Positions 1 to 4,182 of a DNA stretch of 5,372 nt are shown here, one piece after another. Position numbers and translations under genes: made by a program. Every line of letters begins with the position of its first letter. Position 1 is the first letter of the stretch. This DNA comes from Synergistaceae bacterium (GTDB lineage: Bacteria > Synergistota > Synergistia > Synergistales > Synergistaceae). The stretch lies in contig JAISDQ010000071.1 in NCBI GenBank assembly GCA_031264605.1, positions 1-5,372 of the forward strand. Reading direction: 5' to 3'. The notes beneath the pieces were generated by a model that searched no databases, was not told where the DNA came from, and saw only the letters and a list, made by a program, of their open reading frames with translations.

Positions 1-342
1 AATGACTTGCGGAATCTGTGTTCAGCCGCGCGGATGTTCTACGAAGAATTTGAAACATGGCCGCTGCCGGGGCAGGAAGCGAGTCTCGACGCGTATTGCG
101 ACCGCCCTATAGCGCTTGCCGAGCCTCCCATATACGCCAAGGTGATGTTGGCCGATAAATCAGGCGACGCCGACGGCTCGCCCGGGTATTACATCGGCGT
201 CGAACTGATTCCCGAAAAAAACGGAACGTTGGACATCCAGAAAAAGCTCGCCGCAAAAGCGTACGACACCGGTCTTTTACAGCAGCCGGCGTCAGGCGAC
301 ATATACAAATCCGGCCTCAGCGTATATATGCGAGTATATTGA
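1..342 (+). CDS. Type IV pilin/pseudopilin-like protein, C-terminal part (5' end outside window)
   Basis: The reading frame is open from the first base, so the gene begins upstream; 113 codons are visible before the TGA. The visible part starts with NDLRNLCSAARMFYEEFETWP, which has the pattern of the helix-to-globular junction of type II secretion/type IV pilin-like proteins (xDLRNLxxAAxMFYxDNxxWP). It is followed by a 'LDAYCDRPI' segment, a 'GYYIGVEL' strand and a 'IQKKLAAKAYDTGLL' segment, and it ends on a short strand (SGLSVYMRVY). The hydrophobic N-terminal helix and prepilin peptidase site, which would prove the assignment, lie outside the window. From the family, such a protein would be inserted in the inner membrane, processed, and built into a pilus or pseudopilus. 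Two cysteines are present in the visible part. No terminator follows; 44 bases separate it from the next gene. Confidence 0.62.
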   Translation, partial: NDLRNLCSAARMFYEEFETWPLPGQEASLDAYCDRPIALAEPPIYAKVMLADKSGDADGSPGYYIGVELIPEKNGTLDIQKKLAAKAYDTGLLQQPASGDIYKSGLSVYMRVY

Positions 343-370
343 CGCATCGCGCGCCCACATTTGCCGATTG

Positions 371-377
371 AGGGAGG
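371..377 (+). promoter_or_regulatory. Ribosome binding site deciding a TTG start
   Basis: AGGGAGG lies 9 bases before the TTG at 387, separated by a run of T. The in-frame codon directly before that TTG is a TAA stop (384-386), so the antitoxin cannot start earlier. The next in-frame ATG is 36 codons in and would remove half the protein. This makes TTG the likely start. Confidence 0.7.
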
Positions 378-386
378 TTTTTTTAA

Positions 387-614
387 TTGCCGTACGTACC
401 CATTGCCGTAAACCGCGATACGCTAACGATATTGGATGTTCCTTTTCCTGATTTGAAAACGCTGGAAAGCACGGCGGCAGCCATTGGTTCAAATATGTTC
501 GAGGGTTTTCAGCCGACCCGCAGAGGAATCGAAATCATCCGCGATTATTGTCTGGGGGAAATGACGTTCGCTCAGCTTATCGACGCGGCGAGAGAAAAAA
601 TCTATGAGGAATGA
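387..614 (+). CDS. VbhA-type antitoxin of a Fic (AMP-transferase) toxin system
   Basis: This 75-residue protein has the size and layout of VbhA-like antitoxins. The central helix carries S35-N-M-F-E39-G40, which fits the inhibitory motif [S/T]xxxE[G/N] of Fic regulators; the glutamate blocks ATP gamma-phosphate positioning in the Fic active site. After it comes 'PTRRGIEIIRDYCLGEMTFAQLID' (split by me as residues 43-66), the typical VbhA-domain pattern in which a helix is followed by a 'G-E/K-[IM]-[ST]' turn and a last helix. Start is TTG with a good ribosome binding site. The 3' end overlaps the Fic-like remnant by 11 bases, the usual antitoxin-first arrangement. The antitoxin looks intact while the toxin does not, so it is probably an orphan. 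It may still act on a Fic protein encoded elsewhere. The family call rests on motif and context, not on a search. Confidence 0.72.
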   Translation: MPYVPIAVNRDTLTILDVPFPDLKTLESTAAAIGSNMFEGFQPTRRGIEIIRDYCLGEMTFAQLIDAAREKIYEE

Positions 615-756
615 CTATCAATATATTGATCCGGACTATACTTACACCTATGCAAGACCGCGCGTACATGTGATTTTTATCGGCATTGATCAGCGCTCGG
701 CGTATATACGCGAGTTGGCACATGACGGAGCCGTAAACTCGAAGATGAGAGGGTGA
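604..756 (+). pseudogene. Fic toxin remnant, N-terminal stub with catalytic domain lost
   Basis: The frame opens at ATG 604 inside the antitoxin gene and closes at TGA 754-756 after 50 codons. Its first 15 residues, MRNDYQYIDPDYTYT, match the way class I Fic toxins begin (a short acidic/aromatic lead, then a 'DPxTGVLxN' segment). After that the sequence changes to YARPRVHVIFIGIDQRSAYIREL..., and I cannot place this part. The Fic motif HPFx(D/E)GNGR is absent here and in the other forward frames nearby. The simplest reading is a deletion from about codon 16 that joined the toxin start to unrelated sequence or to a degraded toxin end. The SDR gene begins within or just after its last codons. 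Alternatively it could be a genuine small overlapping protein, but the Fic-like opening directly behind a VbhA-type gene argues for decay. Confidence 0.55.
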
Positions 757-757
757 G
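749..757 (+). promoter_or_regulatory. Ribosome binding site supporting the ATG start of the SDR gene
   Basis: GAGGGTGAG precedes ATG 762, with the GAGG core 9 bases from the start. The alternative in-frame GTG at 753 lies inside this site, has only a weak purine stretch (GAAG, 741-744) before it, and would add three residues (MSK) ahead of MGKRVLVTGG. ATG 762 is therefore preferred. GTG 753 would give a 4-base GTGA overlap with the Fic remnant stop. Confidence 0.5.
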
Positions 758-761
758 TAAA

Positions 762-1472
762 ATGGGCAAGCGCGTGCTGGTTACGGGCGGAAATAAAGGC
801 ATAGGCCTTTTCATCTCGAAACTGTTCCTTGAGAAAGGCGATACAGTCGCGATAGTCGCCAGGGATTTCACGAATTTCGAATTGGCGGGCGACGACTGCG
901 TAACCGCCGTAACTTATGATTTGAGCGAGGTTGAAGGGATTCCCGCCCTGGTCGAAAAAATCGGAGATATAGATATTTTGATAAACAACGCCGGAATGAG
1001 CCACAACATATTTCCGGAAGAGTATGACGAAAAGAGGCGTTTGTATATAAGCAACCTGAATCTGGCCGCTCCGATCGCCTTGACTGCTCGATATTTGCCG
1101 AGTTTCAGGGCGCGCGGGGGAGGGCGCGTCGTAAACGTGGCTTCGCAGGCCGGCGTGTACGGGAATTTCGACGTTTGGTACGGCGCTCTCAAAGCGGGGC
1201 TGATCAACGCGACGAAAACCTTCGCCAATCTGTACGGAAGGTACGGGCTGGTCATCAACGCCGTTTCTCCGGGCCCCGTGGACGGCGATATAATACGCGG
1301 CTCGCGGTTTAATAAAAGATTCGACAGGCTGATCGACCGGACGATATTGAAACGGAGCGCCAATCCGGCCGAGGTCGCGCAGGTGGTTTACTGGCTCGCG
1401 AAAGAGAGCCCGGCCTACCTGAACGGGGAAAATTATATGATCAATAACGGAGTGACGTCTTTGGAACCGTGA
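762..1472 (+). CDS. Classical SDR-family NAD(P)-dependent oxidoreductase (FabG-like)
   Basis: This 236-residue protein is of normal length for a classical short-chain dehydrogenase/reductase. The Rossmann motif TGGNKGIG lies at residues 8-15 and binds the cofactor. D53 in 'YDLSE' fits the adenine-ring aspartate, NNAG is at 75-78 and N100 sits in helix 4. The catalytic serine is S128 (NVAS), and the YxxxK pair is Y140 and K144 (YGALK). 'NAVSPGPV' (166-173) is the usual segment after the active site. These features together show a complete and probably active cytoplasmic enzyme. It resembles 3-oxoacyl-ACP reductases, but the C-terminus (GENYMINNGVTS) departs from the common 'G(Q/E)xxxVDGG', so the substrate is open. 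It is not accompanied by other fatty acid synthesis genes. It lies directly behind the Fic remnant and ends 104 bases before the next start. Confidence 0.92.
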   Translation: MGKRVLVTGGNKGIGLFISKLFLEKGDTVAIVARDFTNFELAGDDCVTAVTYDLSEVEGIPALVEKIGDIDILINNAGMSHNIFPEEYDEKRRLYISNLNLAAPIALTARYLPSFRARGGGRVVNVASQAGVYGNFDVWYGALKAGLINATKTFANLYGRYGLVINAVSPGPVDGDIIRGSRFNKRFDRLIDRTILKRSANPAEVAQVVYWLAKESPAYLNGENYMINNGVTSLEP

Positions 1473-1539
1473 GACATATATAAGAAAACGCGATAAAAAC
1501 GAACGCCCGAGAATTTTTTTGGTACCAGGCCGCGACGGG

Positions 1540-1663
1540 ATAAACAATCTGAAACGTGTCTAATGGAGGTCATGCCGTGAAAAAAATTTTTCGGCACAGC
1601 ACAAAATTATTTTTGACAGCGGGTATCATTTTCGTTTTTGCTGTCAAAGCGTGGGCGGATATT
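1540..1663 (+). repeat. Direct repeat, copy A: leader plus signal-peptide region
   Basis: This stretch recurs at 1924-2050, with an offset of 384 bases in its first part. The first 87 bases differ at about six positions by eye. The block contains the untranslated leader, the ribosome binding site GGAGGT (1565-1570) and the signal-peptide codons. It ends where the mature proteins start to differ, at GCGGATATT. Confidence 0.9.
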
Positions 1664-1900
1664 ATTATTCCGCCGGAGATAATAATAGTTGAGGCAATGC
1701 CTTTAATCCTATTTTGCTCGTTGGTACTATTTATCGTGGTGATGGTTTGTAAAAACGTGATACGCCGCTTTTACAAGAAAAAAAACGTATCTGTCCGTCA
1801 GCAATATTCAATTTACTCATGGTTAAGGCTGTTTATCGTGTGTTGGGTGCTTTGCCTGATCATTTTCGTATGCCTTCTCCTAATACTGATATCATGGTGA
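1577..1900 (+). CDS. Small exported/inner-membrane protein, tandem paralog 1
   Basis: I do not recognise this 107-residue protein. I start it at GTG 1577 because GGAGGT sits 6 bases before it and because the second copy uses an ATG at exactly the same place; an ATG at 1556 in the same frame would ignore both facts. It has a basic start (MKKIFRHSTK), a hydrophobic stretch, and an AWA-D site that suggests signal peptidase I cleavage after residue 27. A membrane segment follows at about 40-58, then a strongly basic stretch (NVIRRFYKKKN, 60-70), and a second membrane segment at about 83-106. A run of eight A (1778-1785) encodes the basic stretch. The gene is visibly AT-rich compared with its neighbours (21/60 G+C in 1681-1740), a hint of foreign origin. 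No enzymatic motif is visible. Confidence 0.75.
   Translation: MKKIFRHSTKLFLTAGIIFVFAVKAWADIIIPPEIIIVEAMPLILFCSLVLFIVVMVCKNVIRRFYKKKNVSVRQQYSIYSWLRLFIVCWVLCLIIFVCLLLILISW
1765..1880 (+). repeat. Direct repeat, second block copy A (3' coding part of paralog 1)
   Basis: From CCGCTTTTACAAG onward this part matches 2197-2336 in the second paralog, with indels. Between the two similar blocks the genes differ strongly, so similarity is mosaic: high at the leader/signal peptide, low in the first membrane segment, moderate at the basic loop and the last membrane segment. Confidence 0.75.
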
Positions 1901-1923
1901 AAACTTTTGAGCTTTAACGAGAA

Positions 1924-2050
1924 ATAAACAATCTGAAACGCATCTAATGGAGGTCATGCCATGAGAAAAATTTTTCGGCACAGCGCACAATTATTTTTGA
2001 CAGCGGGTATAGTTGTTTCCGTTTTCGCCGTCAAAGCGTGGGCGGATATT
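1924..2050 (+). repeat. Direct repeat, copy B: leader plus signal-peptide region
   Basis: Second copy of the block at 1540-1663. It keeps the ATAAACAATCTGAAACG leader and the GGAGGT site (1949-1954), and has three extra bases in the signal-peptide region, so the frame is kept. The duplication covers sequence upstream of the start codon, so it is not only a coding-domain repeat. Confidence 0.9.
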
Positions 2051-2377
2051 CTTGCGCCGGATGTGCCGGAGTTAACAAGAACGGGTGCTATTTTGGAATC
2101 GGTGATAACAATATTTCCTGAATGGTCGTTTCCTATCGTATTCGGTGCTTTATTTCTATTTAGCGTGCTGATGTTTTATAAGAAAATCATGATTCTCCGC
2201 TTTTACAAGAGAAAAACGTATCTGACCGTCAGTAATATTCAATTTGCCCGTCAGCAAAATCCAATTTACTTATGGCTGCGGCTATGGCTGTTTATCGTGT
2301 TTTGGGCGTTTTGCATGATTGTTTTCGGATCTCTTCTTATCGTACCGATGTTGCTGAGCCTGCTGGGCCTGCTGTAA
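1961..2377 (+). CDS. Small exported/inner-membrane protein, tandem paralog 2
   Basis: I do not recognise this 138-residue protein, but it is clearly a paralog of the gene just upstream. The starts align (MRKIFRHSAQLFLTAGI versus MKKIFRHSTKLFLTAGI) and both have the AWA-D site, here after residue 28. A more acidic mature start follows (LAPDVPELTR), then a membrane segment at about 54-73, a basic loop with a doubled FYK motif (FYKKIMILRFYKRK, 72-85), and a long hydrophobic end at about 106-138. ATG 1961 has GGAGGT 6 bases upstream. It is longer than paralog 1, partly through a 22-base duplication and partly in the first membrane region. The MFS gene start lies 11 bases after its stop, so the two may be co-transcribed. 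Base composition is AT-rich like its twin and unlike the MFS gene. Confidence 0.78.
   Translation: MRKIFRHSAQLFLTAGIVVSVFAVKAWADILAPDVPELTRTGAILESVITIFPEWSFPIVFGALFLFSVLMFYKKIMILRFYKRKTYLTVSNIQFARQQNPIYLWLRLWLFIVFWAFCMIVFGSLLIVPMLLSLLGLL
2197..2336 (+). repeat. Direct repeat, second block copy B (3' coding part of paralog 2)
   Basis: Counterpart of 1765-1880. It starts with the same CCGCTTTTACAAG and continues through the CTGTTTATCGTG stretch. It is longer because of the 22-base tandem unit at 2226-2269 and a six-base doubling near GCTATGGCTG. Confidence 0.75.
2226..2269 (+). repeat. 22-base tandem microduplication inside paralog 2
   Basis: Two units, 2226-2247 and 2248-2269, agree at 18 of 22 bases by hand count; both open with CCGTCAG and close with CAATTT plus two bases. 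Paralog 1 has a single unit at 1795-1816, which differs from each of the two by only two bases. The unit length is not a multiple of three, so the two units are read in different frames (VSNIQFA, then RQQNPIY). Confidence 0.85.
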
Positions 2378-2388
2378 CCGTTATCGGT

Positions 2389-3489
2389 ATGGTGAAAAAC
2401 CCTCTGAGTTTTGTTCTTTCCAACCTTCTGCTTTACGGCGCCGCCCATGCGCTGGTCGACGCGATATGCGCGTCTGTCTTGACCTCGCTGGCGCTTTTCG
2501 GAGGCGTCGGACCGGGGCGCGCGTTCCTGTTCTACCTGTTTTACAACTTTCTGGCGTTCGCCATGCAGGCTCCGATGGGTATTTTGCTCGACAGAGCCCG
2601 TTGTCCCCGCGCGGCGGCGCGGGCGGGCATTGTGATGCAAGCCGCCGCGCTCGCTGTACCGCGGAGTTTGCCGGAGGCGGCGATACTGCTGGCCGGTTTG
2701 GGCAACGCGCTTTTTCATCTGGGCGGCGGGGTCGTCGCCCTGAATTTGACGCCGGGACGGGCGACCGCGCCGGGCATTTTTGTCGCTCCGGGCGCGGTCG
2801 GGCTTTTCTTGGGCGTCCGTCTGGGTTCCATGTCGCCGCTGACGCCTGCCGTCCGGCTTACGCTGGCTTCGGCGGCGCTGCTTTTGGGAACCCTCGCCGC
2901 CTTTCTGTCTTTGCCCGCGAACTATCCGCGCTCGCGCGAGCCGCAGAAAGATGAGTATCTTCCGCTTTCGCCAGCTTTCTTCCGCGTTGTTGGATTGATC
3001 TTTTTCTCGATAGCGGTGCGCTCGTTCATCGGCTTGTCGCTGACGTTCCCGTGGAAAAACGACGGTTTCCTTCCTGCGTTTTTTCTCGCGGCGGCGGCGG
3101 GAGGAGGCAAAGCGCTGGGAGGTTTTCTCTCCGACCGGCTGGGCTTCGCCCGCGTATCCGTTGGGGCGTTGCTGCTGTCCATTCCGCTGTTTCAATTGGG
3201 CGGTTCTTCCATGATATTCGGGCTGGCGGGCTGCCTCTGTTTTCAGATGACAATGGCCGTTACACTGCTGGCTTACGTCATGGCGTATCCCAACCGCGAG
3301 GCATGGGCATTCGGCCTGGCCTGTCTCGCGCTGTTCGCGGGAAGCCTTCCGCTTTTGCTGCCGCTGCCCTTGCCCGTTGTGTTGAACGCTCCGGCCGCGC
3401 GCGCCGCAATGACGCTCGCCTCCGTCGTTTGCCTGTGGCGGGGATTTGCGGTTCTGTTCGCCGAAACTCCCGGGCGAGCCGCGAGATGA
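2389..3489 (+). CDS. MFS-like transporter
   Basis: This 366-residue, very hydrophobic protein has about a dozen possible membrane segments. I start it at ATG 2389, just before the first membrane segment (NPLSFVLSNLLLYGAAHALVDA). An in-frame ATG at 2272 would overlap the previous gene by more than 100 bases and lies inside its sequence. No strong ribosome binding site precedes 2389, so translation may depend on ribosomes finishing the upstream gene 11 bases earlier; GTG 2392 is also possible. MFS signs are a motif A-like loop GILLDRARCPRAA (64-76), its second-half counterpart GGFLSDRLG (244-252), and a glycine-rich GNALFHLGGG (105-114) of the kind seen in Fsr-like exporters. Length is slightly under the usual 380-420. 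The substrate cannot be told. G+C is high (40/60 in 2581-2640). The next gene overlaps its stop codon. Confidence 0.78.
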   Translation: MVKNPLSFVLSNLLLYGAAHALVDAICASVLTSLALFGGVGPGRAFLFYLFYNFLAFAMQAPMGILLDRARCPRAAARAGIVMQAAALAVPRSLPEAAILLAGLGNALFHLGGGVVALNLTPGRATAPGIFVAPGAVGLFLGVRLGSMSPLTPAVRLTLASAALLLGTLAAFLSLPANYPRSREPQKDEYLPLSPAFFRVVGLIFFSIAVRSFIGLSLTFPWKNDGFLPAFFLAAAAGGGKALGGFLSDRLGFARVSVGALLLSIPLFQLGGSSMIFGLAGCLCFQMTMAVTLLAYVMAYPNREAWAFGLACLALFAGSLPLLLPLPLPVVLNAPAARAAMTLASVVCLWRGFAVLFAETPGRAAR

Positions 3490-4055
3490 CGGAAGCGGCT
3501 TGGCTGACTAAACTTTGTATGTCCGTGATCTTCGCGTTGTGGGTGTGGAGGCACAGAAAAGACGAGGCCCCGGATTCTTCCGGCAGAGCGCTGTCCGCTG
3601 GCAAAACGCCGCCTTTAGCAGCCTTGCTTTTTTCTTTGACGTCGTTCATCATTCTGACCGGCGTTTTGTGGAATGATTCGGGCGGCGCGGCTTACCCGAT
3701 CGTTTTTTACCTGTTCAGCCTTCTATTGACTCTGATATTTGAGTGCGGCGCGGCAATTCTGATGGGATATCACCGGGGCGAAGAACTGGCGCGCGTGGCG
3801 CTGTGCAGCCTTGTGACGCATCCCGCGCTGCATTTGGCCGCGTTTCTTCCGGAGGCGGCGTTTGGCGAGGATTTATTCGGCGATCACTGGGTTTGGTTTA
3901 TGGAGGCGATGGTCGTCGTCGCGGAGTCATGGCTTCTGAACCGCCTGCTCCCGCCGCGCCGCTCCGGCAACGCCAAACTCGTCCTCGCCATGAACGCGTT
4001 CTCTTTCCTCGGCGGCCTGATGCTGTGGGAAACGGTAATTTTTCTGCTATACTGA
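3486..4055 (+). CDS. Unidentified polytopic membrane protein paired with the MFS gene
   Basis: This 189-residue protein starts at ATG 3486, whose ATGA overlaps the MFS stop (3487-3489), so the two are translationally coupled and most likely work together. The frame is open far upstream, but those codons lie inside the MFS gene. Hydrophobic segments are at about 7-21, 43-61, 70-94, 102-120, 137-154 and 165-188, so five or six membrane spans. Conserved-looking features are an acidic residue within a span (IFECGAAI, 84-91), a SLVTHPALHL stretch (108-117), an acidic VVVAESWLLNRLL span (143-155), and MNAFSFLGGLM near the end. The pattern 'TNP/THP plus buried Glu' recalls a group of unnamed bacterial membrane proteins, but I cannot name a family with confidence. 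A role as partner of the transporter is inference from the overlap alone. Confidence 0.72.
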   Translation: MTEAAWLTKLCMSVIFALWVWRHRKDEAPDSSGRALSAGKTPPLAALLFSLTSFIILTGVLWNDSGGAAYPIVFYLFSLLLTLIFECGAAILMGYHRGEELARVALCSLVTHPALHLAAFLPEAAFGEDLFGDHWVWFMEAMVVVAESWLLNRLLPPRRSGNAKLVLAMNAFSFLGGLMLWETVIFLLY

Positions 4056-4182
4056 TTGAGCCTGATTTAGTTTATTGAACTGTTTCGTCCCTAGAATCAA
4101 AATACGCGCGGCAATAATGCGCGCTCCAACGCGAAGCGCTTTGGTTTGATATTAGAATAAAAAATCCGGAGGAGGCAGTGAT
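4056..4182 (+). other. Intergenic region before the vWA gene, with weak hairpins
   Basis: Two short inverted repeats overlap here. GCGCG (4106-4110) can pair with CGCGC (4120-4124), and GCGCT (4121-4125) can pair with AGCGC (4135-4139), the latter followed by a T-rich stretch. They share bases 4121-4124, so only one can form at a time. Neither is a convincing terminator, since the stems are 5 bp. A TAGAAT at 4153-4158 could be a -10 element, but I find no good -35 at the right distance. The ribosome binding site GGAGGAGG (4168-4175) ends the region. Confidence 0.35.

Noticed and set aside
1473..1539. Possible promoter (TATATA, 1477-1482) and T-run terminator (1514-1520) after the SDR gene
   Set aside because: No matching -35 at a usual distance, and no stable hairpin in front of the T-run.
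690..1547. Long minus-strand open frame (285 codons) opposite the SDR gene
   Set aside because: It lies antisense to a clear SDR gene with all catalytic motifs and shows no recognisable domain; it is a by-product of the SDR codon pattern.
2272..2388. Extended N-terminus of the MFS protein from ATG 2272
   Set aside because: It would overlap paralog 2 by over 100 bases, lacks a ribosome binding site, and puts a nonhydrophobic tail before the first membrane segment.
2266..3195. Minus-strand open frame (309 codons) opposite the MFS gene
   Set aside because: The product is dominated by Arg, Gln and Lys, as expected from the reverse of a G+C-rich membrane-protein gene; the forward strand gives a coherent transporter.
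3051..3485. Upstream extension of the 189-residue membrane protein to a 334-codon frame
   Set aside because: The extra part is Arg/Gly/Ser-rich, lies inside the MFS gene in another frame, and has no sign of a domain; the ATG at 3486 with the ATGA overlap is a natural start.
4075..4103. TTGAAC and CAAAAT with 17-base spacing as a promoter for the vWA gene
   Set aside because: Each box matches only four of six consensus bases; this is expected by chance in an AT-rich gap.
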